A stretch of 44,963 nt of DNA from positions 1 through 44,963 of the forward strand of contig JBJXED010000001.1 in the NCBI GenBank assembly GCA_046155225.1, in the 5' to 3' direction. Below the pieces are notes generated by a model that was not told where the DNA came from, searched no databases, and was given only the letters and a program-made list of their open reading frames with translations. Source of the stretch: JAKFVA01 sp046155225 (GTDB taxonomy: Bacteria > Pseudomonadota > Gammaproteobacteria > Burkholderiales > Burkholderiaceae_C). Each line of letters begins with the position of its first letter. Within the stretch, counting starts at the first letter, position 1. The position numbers and the translations under genes were made by a program. This document shows positions 22,290 to 30,431 of the stretch, in pieces.

Positions 22290-24362
22290 ATGTTTTGCAC
22301 CGAGTTTCTTGACATCCCGCCGCTGACAGGCGCGGCAGGCAGCGTGCGTCTGCCGGGCTCCAAGAGCATCTCCAACCGCGTGCTGCTGTTGGCTGCCCTT
22401 GCCAGCGGCCGCACCGTGCTGCACGACCTGCTCGACTCAGACGACACCCAAGTCATGCTCGCGGCACTGCGCGAGTTGGGCTGCGGCGTGACGCAGCAGG
22501 GTGCGACCATGGTGGTGGACGGCCTGGCGGGCCAACTGCCGCAGCGCCAAGCCAGGCTGTTCATGGGCAATGCCGGCACGGCGATTCGCCCGCTCACCGC
22601 CGCGCTGGCATTGCTGGGCGGCGAGTTTGAACTCAGCGGCGTGCCGCGCATGCACGAGCGGCCCATCGGTGATCTGGTTGATGCGCTGCGCAACTTGGGT
22701 TGCCAAATCGGCTACCTCGGCGAGCCGGGCTTTCCGCCACTGCAGCTTCACCCGCCGGGTACGCTGCAATTGCAAGCGCCCATCCGCGTGCGCGGCGATG
22801 TGTCGAGCCAGTTCCTGACCGCCTTGTTGATGGCGCTGCCGCTGGTGGCCAAAGAAGCCATCACGGTGGAAGTGGTGGGCGAGCTGATTTCCAAGCCTTA
22901 CGTCGCGATTACCCTGAACTTGCTGGCGCGCTTTGGCATCACGGTGGCTCAATTGCCTGCGGGTGCCGGCCATGGCCAACGGTTTGTGATTCCAGCGGGC
23001 GCAGCGTACCGGTCGCCGGGGGAATTTTGGGTCGAAGCCGACGCTTCCTCTGCTAGCTACTTCATAGCATTAGGTGCAATAAATACCTTGGCTAGAAGCC
23101 AAAATGGCATAAAAATCGAAGGATTGGGCCTGGATTCGATCCAAGGCGACATTCGGTTTGTTGAAGCCGCCCGGCAAATGGGCGCGCAGGTTGAAGGCGG
23201 CCCCGGCTGGCTTCACGTGCATCCTGGCGCTTGGCCCCTGCACCCTGTCAACCTGGACTGCAACCATATTCCCGACGCCGCCATGACACTGGCGGTGCTG
23301 GCCTTGTATGCCGACGGCCCCAGCACGCTGCGCAATATTGCGAGCTGGCGCGTGAAAGAAACCGACCGCATTGCCGCCATGGCCTGCGAGCTGCGCAAAT
23401 TGGGTGCCCAAGTCGAAGAGGGCACGGATTTTTTGCGCATCACGCCGCCCGCATCGCCCACCCACTGGCGCGCCGCCCGCGTGCGCACCTATGACGACCA
23501 CCGCATGGCGATGTGTTTTTCCCTGGCAGCCTTCAACCCGGCGGGCTTGCCGGTGCGCATCGAAGACCCGAAATGCGTCGGCAAAACCTTTCCCGATTAT
23601 TTCGAGGCGTTGTTCTCGGTCGCCCAGTGCGACGCCGTACCCGTCATCTGCATTGACGGCCCCACCGCCTCGGGCAAGGGCACCTTGGCTGCAGCGCTGG
23701 CGCAGCGTTTGGGCTATGCCCACCTGGATTCGGGCGCGCTCTACCGCGTCACCGCACTGGTTGCATTGCGCGCAGGCTTGGCGCTGACGTCCGCCGATGA
23801 AGCCGCGATAGCCGCTCTGGTGGGCCGCCTCGCGCTGCGCTTTGACGGCGGTCAGGTTTGGCTGGGGCAAGCGTCGGCGGGTGAGCATCTGCGCGCCGAC
23901 ACTAGCGAAAATATCACCGACGCGATCCGTACCGAAGCAGCGGGCATGCATGCCTCGGCTGTCTCGGCGCTACCGGCAGTGCGAACAGCACTGCTGGCCA
24001 TGCAACACCGCTTTGCCCGTTTGCCCGGCTTGGTGGCTGATGGGCGCGACATGGGAACCGTTATTTTCCCCCACGCGCCGCTCAAGGTGTACCTTACCGC
24101 CAGCGCCGAACAACGTGCCCAGCGGCGTCATAAACAGTTGATTGCAAAGGGAATTGCGTCTATACTCGCCGACCTTTGCGCAGATTTGGCCGCGCGCGAC
24201 GAGCGGGATTCCACCCGAGCCGCCGCACCGCTCAAATCAGCACAAGACGCCTTGCTGCTGGACAACACGAACTTGACGGTTGAAGAATCGATCAGGCAAG
24301 TGCTTTCCTGGTGGCAAAGCAAACAGCCTTTCAAGCACGCTGCATCACCCTTGATTGAGTAA
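22290..24362 (+). CDS. aroA-cmk: Fused EPSP synthase / cytidylate kinase (AroA-Cmk)
   Basis: One uninterrupted 690-residue frame joins two enzymes of unrelated pathways. Residues 1 to about 445 are class I 5-enolpyruvylshikimate-3-phosphate synthase (LPGSKSISNRVLLLAALASG; GNAGTAIRPLTAAL; YDDHRMAMCFSLAAF; DPKCVGKTFPDYFEAL). Residues about 452-690 are cytidylate kinase (P-loop IDGPTASGKGT, LDSGALYRV, DGRDMGTVIFP). A stop codon between adjacent aroA and cmk genes has been lost, as described for Comamonadaceae annotations. Residues about 262-275 (AINTLARSQNGIK) are encoded by a dispersed repeat copy and make this loop a few residues longer than in E. coli AroA. rpsA follows. Confidence 0.95.
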   Translation: MFCTEFLDIPPLTGAAGSVRLPGSKSISNRVLLLAALASGRTVLHDLLDSDDTQVMLAALRELGCGVTQQGATMVVDGLAGQLPQRQARLFMGNAGTAIRPLTAALALLGGEFELSGVPRMHERPIGDLVDALRNLGCQIGYLGEPGFPPLQLHPPGTLQLQAPIRVRGDVSSQFLTALLMALPLVAKEAITVEVVGELISKPYVAITLNLLARFGITVAQLPAGAGHGQRFVIPAGAAYRSPGEFWVEADASSASYFIALGAINTLARSQNGIKIEGLGLDSIQGDIRFVEAARQMGAQVEGGPGWLHVHPGAWPLHPVNLDCNHIPDAAMTLAVLALYADGPSTLRNIASWRVKETDRIAAMACELRKLGAQVEEGTDFLRITPPASPTHWRAARVRTYDDHRMAMCFSLAAFNPAGLPVRIEDPKCVGKTFPDYFEALFSVAQCDAVPVICIDGPTASGKGTLAAALAQRLGYAHLDSGALYRVTALVALRAGLALTSADEAAIAALVGRLALRFDGGQVWLGQASAGEHLRADTSENITDAIRTEAAGMHASAVSALPAVRTALLAMQHRFARLPGLVADGRDMGTVIFPHAPLKVYLTASAEQRAQRRHKQLIAKGIASILADLCADLAARDERDSTRAAAPLKSAQDALLLDNTNLTVEESIRQVLSWWQSKQPFKHAASPLIE
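23051..23116 (+). repeat. Dispersed AT-rich repeat, copy 4, inside aroA coding sequence
   Basis: The core TAAATACCTTGGCTAGAAG differs by one base from TAAATACCTTGGCTAGAGG at 42.9 kb, and ATAAAAAT follows at a similar distance. It is read in frame as part of AroA, and it is notably AT-rich against the surrounding gene. Confidence 0.7.
24138..24166 (+). promoter_or_regulatory. Possible rpsA promoter inside the cmk part
   Basis: TTGATT (24138-24143), 17-base spacer, TATACT (24161-24166). It faces rpsA, whose start is about 380 bases on. E. coli rpsA is also partly transcribed from promoters within cmk. Confidence 0.4.
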
Positions 24363-24550
24363 CTTGAGAGGCTGCCGCTCCAGCCGGCACCCGCTGCGTC
24401 ACCAGACGCCTTGGCCGAGTTGGTTTGTCAATTTAACCCGTGGTGAAGCCACCGCCGAGCTTTTCGGTAGAACCACAAAACATCGCCGTCTGCTACACAA
24501 ACGCTGGCAATCGTGCCGCCGTAACCCACGCAACTGCGCAGGAAACCCTC

Positions 24551-26239
24551 ATGTCTGAATCTTTTGCCGATCTGTTTGAAGAATCCCAGCAACGCTCCGA
24601 GACCCGCATTGGCGAGGTCGTCACCGCCGAGGTGGTGCGCATTGAACACGGCTTTGTCGTCGTCAATGCCGGCCTGAAATCTGAAGCCTATGTGCCTATC
24701 GCCGAATTCAAGAGCGATGTGGGCGAGTTGCAAGTGCAAGTTGGCGAGTTTGTATCGGTGGCCATTGTGGCTATGGAAAACGGCTACGGCGACACCATCG
24801 TCAGCCGCGACACCGCCAAGCGCCTGGCCTCGTGGATGAGCCTGGAAAAAGCGCTCGAGTCTGGCGAATTCGTCACCGGCACCACCAGCGGCAAAGTCAA
24901 AGGCGGCCTGACGGTGCTGGTCAACGGCATCCGCGCTTTCCTGCCTGGCTCCCTCATCGATACGCGTCCGATCAAAGACCTGACGCCGTACGAAAACAAG
25001 ACCATGGAATTCAAGGTCATCAAACTTGACCGCAAACGTAACAACGTGGTGCTGTCACGCCGCGCGGTGGTCGAAGCCAGCATGGGCGAAGAGCGCGCCA
25101 AGCTGATGGAAACCTTGAAAGAAGGCTCGATCGTGCGCGGTGTGGTCAAGAACATCACCGAATACGGCGCGTTTGTCGACCTGGGCGGTATCGACGGCCT
25201 GCTGCACATCACCGACATGGCTTGGCGCCGCGTCCGCCACCCGAGCGAAGTGGTGCAAGCTGGCCAGGAACTCAGCGCCAAGATTCTCAAGTTCGACACC
25301 GAGAAAAACCGCGTCTCTCTCGGCCTCAAGCAAATGGGTGATGACCCGTGGATGGGCGTGGCCCGCCGCTACCCGCAAGCCACCCGCCTCTTCGGCAAGA
25401 TCACCAACATCGCCGATTACGGCGCGTTTGTGGAACTCGAGCCCGGCATTGAAGGCCTGGTGCACGTCTCCGAGATGGACTGGACGAATAAAAACGTTGC
25501 GCCTTCCAAGCTCGTCACCTTGGGCGATGAAGTCGAAGTCATGGTGCTGGAGATCGACGAAGACAAGCGCCGCATCAGCCTGGGCATGAAGCAGTGCCGC
25601 GCCAACCCGTGGCAAGAGTTTGCGCAAAACACCAAGCGCGGCGACCGCGTCAAAGGCCCGATCAAGTCGATCACCGACTTTGGCGTATTTGTTGGCCTGG
25701 CGGCAGGCATCGACGGTCTGGTGCACCTGACCGACCTGTCTTGGAACGAAACCGGCGAAGCCGCTGTGCGCAACTACAAAAAAGGCCAGGACGTGGAAGC
25801 CATTGTGCTGGCCGTGGATGTGGACCGCGAGCGCATTTCGCTCGGCATCAAGCAGCTCGACTCGGATCCATTCACCACCTTTGCCTCGATCAACAGCAAA
25901 GGTGCCATCGTCACCGGCAAGGTCAAAACAGTGGATGCCAAGGGTGCCGAGATCGATTTGGGCGAGGATATTCTGGGCTACCTGCGCGTTGGCGAAATCA
26001 GCCGCGACCGCACCGAAGATGCCCGCAGCGTGCTCAAAGAAGGCGATGAAGTCACCGCCGTGGTGGTCAATATCGACACCAAGACGCGCAACATCCAGTT
26101 GTCGATCAAAGCCAAGGATGCGGCCGATCAAAACGAGGCCATGGCCAGCCTCTCCCAGCAGTCCACCCGCGAAAACGCCGGCACGACCAGCCTGGGAGCT
26201 TTGCTGCGCGCGAAAATGGACAGCAACGACAAGAACTAA
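24551..26239 (+). CDS. rpsA: 30S ribosomal protein S1
   Basis: A 562-residue RNA-binding protein with six S1 (OB-fold) repeats, recognisable by recurring blocks such as GIVKNITEYGAFVDLGGIDG-like VVKNITEYGAFVDLGGIDGL, KITNIADYGAFVELEPGIEG, PIKSITDFGVFVGLAAGIDG and KVKTVDAKGAEIDLGEDILG. It brings mRNA to the ribosome. ATG 24551 starts the usual MSESFADLFEES; the frame runs open upstream without similarity. The 188-base leader between cmk and the start may hold autoregulatory structure, as in E. coli, but I did not resolve one. ihfB follows. Confidence 0.97.
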   Translation: MSESFADLFEESQQRSETRIGEVVTAEVVRIEHGFVVVNAGLKSEAYVPIAEFKSDVGELQVQVGEFVSVAIVAMENGYGDTIVSRDTAKRLASWMSLEKALESGEFVTGTTSGKVKGGLTVLVNGIRAFLPGSLIDTRPIKDLTPYENKTMEFKVIKLDRKRNNVVLSRRAVVEASMGEERAKLMETLKEGSIVRGVVKNITEYGAFVDLGGIDGLLHITDMAWRRVRHPSEVVQAGQELSAKILKFDTEKNRVSLGLKQMGDDPWMGVARRYPQATRLFGKITNIADYGAFVELEPGIEGLVHVSEMDWTNKNVAPSKLVTLGDEVEVMVLEIDEDKRRISLGMKQCRANPWQEFAQNTKRGDRVKGPIKSITDFGVFVGLAAGIDGLVHLTDLSWNETGEAAVRNYKKGQDVEAIVLAVDVDRERISLGIKQLDSDPFTTFASINSKGAIVTGKVKTVDAKGAEIDLGEDILGYLRVGEISRDRTEDARSVLKEGDEVTAVVVNIDTKTRNIQLSIKAKDAADQNEAMASLSQQSTRENAGTTSLGALLRAKMDSNDKN

Positions 26240-26257
26240 CCCCAGAGACCAAGGCAG

Positions 26258-26290
26258 CGTACTCAGCTTTCATTCGCCAAGCTGAGTACG
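26258..26290. other. Perfect 12-bp inverted repeat between rpsA and ihfB
   Basis: CGTACTCAGCTT (26258-26269) and AAGCTGAGTACG (26279-26290) flank a 9-base loop. No T-run follows, so it is not a standard Rho-independent terminator. It may be an RNA hairpin that protects the rpsA transcript 3' end or tunes readthrough into ihfB. Confidence 0.6.
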
Positions 26291-26316
26291 TTCGCCGAAC
26301 TGTCCCGCAAGCGCAA

Positions 26317-26646
26317 ATGACCCGCTCTGACCTCGTCGAAGAATTGGCGGCCAAATTTAGCCAACTCACCCACAGGGACGCGGAATATGCCGTCAAGACA
26401 ATTCTTGATGCCATGGGTGATGCCTTGGTGCGTGGTCACCGGATCGAGATTCGTGGTTTTGGCAGCTTTACCATCACCCGTCGTCCGGCGCGGCAGGGTC
26501 GCAATCCGCGCTCAGGCGAATCGGTGGCCATTCCTGAAAAACGCGTGCCGCATTTCAAGCCGGGAAAATCGCTGCGCGAAACCGTAGGGCAACAAGCGGT
26601 GCCGCTGACCTCGCCCGAGGCTCGCGAAGGTGGGGCGGCAACTTGA
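26317..26646 (+). CDS. ihfB: Integration host factor subunit beta
   Basis: A 109-residue DNA-bending protein of the HU/IHF family (TRSDLVEELAAKFSQLTHRD, RIEIRGFGSFTITRRPARQGRNP, HFKPGKSLRE). The beta-ribbon arm sequence GRNPRSGESVAIPEKRVPHFKPGK is intact (written here as GRNPRSGESVAIPEK then RVPHFKPGK). It pairs with IhfA encoded elsewhere to shape promoters and recombination sites. Its place after rpsA is conserved in proteobacteria and separates it from HU genes. The tail after residue 95 is a short low-similarity extension. Confidence 0.95.
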   Translation: MTRSDLVEELAAKFSQLTHRDAEYAVKTILDAMGDALVRGHRIEIRGFGSFTITRRPARQGRNPRSGESVAIPEKRVPHFKPGKSLRETVGQQAVPLTSPEAREGGAAT

Positions 26647-26679
26647 ATCGTTAAAATACTTTCATCACAGAGGATCTGG

Positions 26680-27015
26680 ATGAAACAACTCCTGTGGCTG
26701 CTTAAGTGGATGCTTATAGCGGCCATTTTTTTTAGCCTGTTTGCCTTTGCGCTCAACAACCAGCAAGAAGTCACAGTGCATTTTTTCTTTGGCCAGCAGT
26801 GGCGCGCCTCCTTGGTCTTGGTGGTGCTAGCCTGTTTTGCGGCGGGCTTGGCTGTGGGTGCCCTGGGCATGGTGCCGCGCTGGTGGATGCAGCGCCGCGC
26901 TGCGCTCCAGGCCAAAACCCAGGTGCTGCCTGCTCATCTGGCCGCTTCGCCTGCGCGCCATGGCAAAGCCGAGACGACTTCTGCCAACACCCAGGGCCCA
27001 CCGCATGGAATTTGA
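26680..27015 (+). CDS. lapA: Lipopolysaccharide assembly protein A (LapA/DUF1049)
   Basis: A 111-residue inner-membrane protein with two helices (residues about 10-27 and 44-65: LVLVVLACFAAGLAVGALGMV) and the family hairpin between them (NNQQEVTVHFFFGQQWRASL). It acts with LapB in regulating LPS synthesis through FtsH and LpxC. The gene overlaps the lapB start by 11 bases. The C-terminal tail is Ala/Pro-rich and variable. It begins a chain of overlapping genes reaching to 30397. Confidence 0.88.
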   Translation: MKQLLWLLKWMLIAAIFFSLFAFALNNQQEVTVHFFFGQQWRASLVLVVLACFAAGLAVGALGMVPRWWMQRRAALQAKTQVLPAHLAASPARHGKAETTSANTQGPPHGI

Positions 27016-28156
27016 CCTGAGCTGGCTGCTGCTGGGGCTGCCGGCTGCTTTTGCGCTTGGGTGGATGGCCTCGCGCCTGGACTTTCGCCAATTGCGGATC
27101 GAAAACCGGCTGGCCCCAAAGTCCTATTTTAAGGGACTGAATTTCCTGCTCAATGAACAGCAAGACGAGGCGATTGACGCTTTTATTGAAGCCGTACAAA
27201 TTGACCCTGATACGTCAGAACTCCACTTTGCCCTGGGCAATTTATTTCGCCGCCGCGGCGAGTATGAGCGTGCCGTGCGGGTGCATGAGCACTTGCTTGA
27301 GCGAAGTGACTTGTCGCAAGCAGACCAACACCGCGCACAGCACGCGCTGGCGCTCGATTTTCTGAAAGCGGGCCTGCTGGACCGCGCTGAAGTGGCTTTG
27401 CAAAAGCTGGACTGCACCGCGTTTGAAGCCAGGTCGCGCTTGGCTTTGCTGGCCATTTACGAGCGTTCACGTGATTGGTCCAAGGCCAGTGCCATTGCCG
27501 AAAAATTGCAATCCTCCGGGCAAGGCGACTTTAGCGGACGCCTGTCACACTATTTTTGTGAACAAGCTCAACAGGCAACAACCCCTGCAGAACCGATTGC
27601 CTTAGCGAGAACCCGAGATTTGCTCCAGCAGGCGCTTGAAACTGCGCCAGCAGCGCCGCGCCCCCGTTTGGCTTTGGCCTCGCTGATGCGTGCGCAAGGC
27701 GATAACAACGCCGCGTTTGACACCCTGTTGGCCTTGTCCGAGGCGGCTCCAGCGGCGATGCCATTGGTCGCGGCCGAGCTGGTTCAAACAGCGCAGGCCA
27801 CCAGGCGCGAGGCGCAGGCGCTGCAAGTGCTGCAAGCCAGCTACCGCCAGATTGCCTCGCTCGACGTGCTGGACGCCATCGCCGCCCTGTCCAGTACGCA
27901 TGAGGGCGCGCAGGCTTACCTGTTGCACCTCCAGCGCGAAGCGTCTCTGGTGGCCGCAGTAGCATGCATCGAACGCGACCCCACTTTGATGAACCATTTA
28001 CCAGCCCCTGTGCTGCGCGCATTGGCGCATGCTGTCAAACCCCTCAAGCGCTACCGCTGCGCGGCTTGCGGCTTTGAGGCGCAACAGCATTTTTGGCAAT
28101 GCCCAGGCTGCCAGGCTTGGGACAGCTACCCCGCGAGGCGGGTCGAGGAGTTATGA
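27005..28156 (+). CDS. lapB: Lipopolysaccharide assembly protein B (LapB/YciM)
   Basis: A 383-residue protein with an N-terminal membrane anchor (LSWLLLGLPAAFALGW), TPR repeats over most of its length (AIDAFIEAVQIDPDTSELHFALG; HEHLLERSDLSQADQHRAQHALA) and a C-terminal rubredoxin-like zinc motif (YRCAACGF ... CPGCQAWDSYP). It guides FtsH to degrade LpxC and so balances LPS with phospholipid. ATG 27005 lies inside the end of lapA, and the stop overlaps rfaE1 as ATGA. Position beside heptose genes fits an envelope role. Confidence 0.93.
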   Translation: MEFDLSWLLLGLPAAFALGWMASRLDFRQLRIENRLAPKSYFKGLNFLLNEQQDEAIDAFIEAVQIDPDTSELHFALGNLFRRRGEYERAVRVHEHLLERSDLSQADQHRAQHALALDFLKAGLLDRAEVALQKLDCTAFEARSRLALLAIYERSRDWSKASAIAEKLQSSGQGDFSGRLSHYFCEQAQQATTPAEPIALARTRDLLQQALETAPAAPRPRLALASLMRAQGDNNAAFDTLLALSEAAPAAMPLVAAELVQTAQATRREAQALQVLQASYRQIASLDVLDAIAALSSTHEGAQAYLLHLQREASLVAAVACIERDPTLMNHLPAPVLRALAHAVKPLKRYRCAACGFEAQQHFWQCPGCQAWDSYPARRVEEL

Positions 28157-29097
28157 AAGACAACACGCCATCTTTGCTTGCGCCCAACGTGACCGGGGCG
28201 CGTGTGCTGGTCGTCGGCGATGTCATGCTGGATCGTTACTGGCACGGCCCGGTGGACCGCATCTCTCCCGAAGCGCCCGTTCCAGTGGTGCGGGTGGTGC
28301 GCGAGGAAGAGCGCATGGGTGCGGCCGCCAACGTGGCATTCAACGTGGTCAGCCTCGGCGCGCAAGCTTCCTTGCTGACGGTTGTAGGCGACGATGAGGC
28401 CAGCCACAAACTGGAAGCGCTGGTCGCGCAGACCGGCATTGCCCCGTACTTTGGGCGCGACGCCGATTTGCAAACCACTGTCAAGCTGCGCGTGATTGGC
28501 AGGCACCAGCAATTACTGCGCCTGGATTTTGAGAACACACCCAAAACCGAGCCTCTGGCCTCGCAGTCGCACACCTTCCAAACTCTGTTGCCGCAGCATG
28601 ATGCCGTACTTTTTTCTGACTACGGCAAAGGCGGCTTGACGCATGTAACGGCCATGATTGAGGCCGCGCTTGAGGCGCGCAAACCGATCCTGATTGATCC
28701 CAAGGGAAGCGACTACTCCCGCTATGCGAAGGCCAGCGTCATCACGCCCAACCGCGCCGAGCTGCGCCACGTGATCGGCCCTTGGCAGGACGAAATTGAT
28801 TTGCAAGCCAAAGTTGCCCGCCTGCGCGAACAATTGCAACTGCAGGCAGTCCTGTTGACGCGTAGCGAAGAAGGCATGACCCTGTTCGATGCCCAAGGTC
28901 GGCTGCATGTGCAGGCGCAGGCCCGGGAGGTTTTTGATGTGACCGGGGCGGGTGATACCGTGATCGCCACGCTTGCCGTGCTGGTAGCGGCCGGTTTCAG
29001 TTTGCGTGACGCCCTGCCCTTGGCCAACAAGGCTGGCGGCATCGTGGTGGGCAAATTCGGTACCGCCAGCGTGAGTTACCAGGAGCTGTTTTCATGA
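28153..29097 (+). CDS. rfaE1: D-glycero-beta-D-manno-heptose-7-phosphate kinase
   Basis: A 314-residue PfkB-family kinase corresponding to the N-terminal half of E. coli HldE; the adenylyltransferase half must be a separate gene elsewhere. Visible are VVGDVMLDRYWHGPVDRISPEAPVP, AANVAFNVVSLGAQASLLTVVGDD (in two parts in the protein), the YGKGGLTHV region, DPKGSDYSRY, and the ATP/active-site motif DVTGAGDTVIATLA. It makes the heptose bisphosphate precursor of LPS inner core. ATG 28153 overlaps the lapB stop, and its stop overlaps hldD, both as ATGA. Confidence 0.93.
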   Translation: MKDNTPSLLAPNVTGARVLVVGDVMLDRYWHGPVDRISPEAPVPVVRVVREEERMGAAANVAFNVVSLGAQASLLTVVGDDEASHKLEALVAQTGIAPYFGRDADLQTTVKLRVIGRHQQLLRLDFENTPKTEPLASQSHTFQTLLPQHDAVLFSDYGKGGLTHVTAMIEAALEARKPILIDPKGSDYSRYAKASVITPNRAELRHVIGPWQDEIDLQAKVARLREQLQLQAVLLTRSEEGMTLFDAQGRLHVQAQAREVFDVTGAGDTVIATLAVLVAAGFSLRDALPLANKAGGIVVGKFGTASVSYQELFS

Positions 29098-30104
29098 GGA
29101 TCGTGGTCACCGGCGCGGCGGGCTTTATTGGATCCAATATCGTCAAGGGATTGAATGGGCGCGGCATCCGCAACATCATTGCAGTGGACGACCTGCGTGA
29201 TGGTAGTAAATTCCGTAACCTCGCCGACTTGCAGATTGCCGATTACTGTGACGCCGCCACGTTTTACGGTCAGTTTGCCCAGGGTCATTTCGGCCCGGTG
29301 GAGGCCGTCTTTCATGAAGGTGCCTGCAGCGACACCATGGAGACCGATGGCCAGTACATGATGGCCAACAACTACGGTCGCTCGTGCGAGCTGTTTGCCG
29401 CTTGCCAAGCGCAAGGCACGCGGCTTTTGTATGCCTCGTCGGCCGCCGTGTATGGCGGCTCTGCCAGTTTCGTGGAGACACCGACGTTCGAGCGACCGCT
29501 GAACGTCTATGGTTACAGCAAGCTGCTGTTTGACCAGCGCATGCGCCGTGAACTCGGGCCGCTGCTGGCCCATGGCAAGCGCCAGGTAGCGGGCTTTCGC
29601 TACTTCAATGTATATGGCCCGCGGGAGCAGCATAAGGGCCGGATGGCCAGCGTGGCCTGGCACCAGTTGGGGCAATTTCAGCGCGAGGGCAAGGTCAAAC
29701 TGTTTGGCGAGTACGGCGGCTATGGACCGGGCCAGCAGCTGCGCGATTTCGTGTTTGTTGACGACGTGGTGGCCGTCAAGCTCTGGTTTTTTGACCACCC
29801 TGAAAAATCCGGCATCTATAACCTCGGTACAGGACAGGCGCAGCCCTTCAACGACGTGGCGTTGGCCGTGATGCAGGCCATGATGCGCGGCGATTCGGCC
29901 TGCCCGGCGGATATTGCAGCCGCCCAGCAGCAAGGCTTGGTTGAGTACACCCCCTTCCCCGATGCCCTGCGCGGCCAATACCAGTGCCGCACCCAGGCCG
30001 ACCTGACCGCGCTGCGCCATGCGGGTTGTGACCATGCTTTTGCCAATGTGCAAAGCGGTGTGGCGGCCTATGCGGCAGTGCAAATGCCAAGCCCAGCCCT
30101 ATGA
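29094..30104 (+). CDS. hldD: ADP-L-glycero-D-manno-heptose 6-epimerase
   Basis: A 336-residue extended short-chain dehydrogenase that epimerises ADP-heptose, the last step before its transfer to LPS core. The NADP-binding start VVTGAAGFIGSNIVKGLN, the region VFHEGACSDTMETDGQYMM, the active site YGYSKLLFDQ, and FRYFNVYGPREQHKGRMASV are all present. Length is normal. It overlaps rfaE1 at its start and the ComEA-like gene at its end by ATGA junctions. Confidence 0.96.
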   Translation: MRIVVTGAAGFIGSNIVKGLNGRGIRNIIAVDDLRDGSKFRNLADLQIADYCDAATFYGQFAQGHFGPVEAVFHEGACSDTMETDGQYMMANNYGRSCELFAACQAQGTRLLYASSAAVYGGSASFVETPTFERPLNVYGYSKLLFDQRMRRELGPLLAHGKRQVAGFRYFNVYGPREQHKGRMASVAWHQLGQFQREGKVKLFGEYGGYGPGQQLRDFVFVDDVVAVKLWFFDHPEKSGIYNLGTGQAQPFNDVALAVMQAMMRGDSACPADIAAAQQQGLVEYTPFPDALRGQYQCRTQADLTALRHAGCDHAFANVQSGVAAYAAVQMPSPAL

Positions 30105-30397
30105 AAAACGCACCCCTGTTCAAACGGCTGCTGGCAGCCACGGCGCTGCTTCTAAGCAACCTGTGCTTTGCCGCCACCGATGTCAACCAAGCCAGCGTTG
30201 CCGATCTGGATGCCATCAAAGGCATCGGGCCCGAGCTGTCGGGCAAGATTCTGCAAGAGCGCAACAAAGGCAACTTCAAGGACTGGAGCGATTTGATGGC
30301 GCGCGTCAAAGGCATACGCGCGAGTAACGCGGCCAAGTTTTCCCGGCAAGGCATGACCGTTGACGGCACAGCCTTTACCACTGCAACGCCAAAGTAA
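30101..30397 (+). CDS. ComEA-like helix-hairpin-helix protein
   Basis: A 98-residue protein with a signal peptide (residues 1-23, ending NLCFA) and tandem helix-hairpin-helix motifs (DVNQASVADLDAIKGIGPELSGKILQER, in two parts; FKDWSDLMARVKGIRASNAAKFSRQ). Such proteins bind DNA in the periplasm, and ComEA is the receptor for DNA uptake. The membrane anchor of Gram-positive ComEA is missing, as usual for Gram-negative forms. It overlaps the hldD stop by ATGA and ends the operon. The domain is clear; a competence role is not proven. Confidence 0.85.
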   Translation: MKNAPLFKRLLAATALLLSNLCFAATDVNQASVADLDAIKGIGPELSGKILQERNKGNFKDWSDLMARVKGIRASNAAKFSRQGMTVDGTAFTTATPK

Positions 30398-30408
30398 GCA
30401 GCCGCGGT

Positions 30409-30428
30409 GCTTGGCAGTACCCCCAAGC
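30409..30428. terminator. Weak hairpin between convergent genes
   Basis: GCTTGG (30409-30414) pairs with CCAAGC (30423-30428) between the ComEA-like gene (+) and the GGDEF-like gene (-). There is no T-run on either strand, so terminator activity is doubtful. Confidence 0.25.
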
Positions 30429-30431
30429 GGG

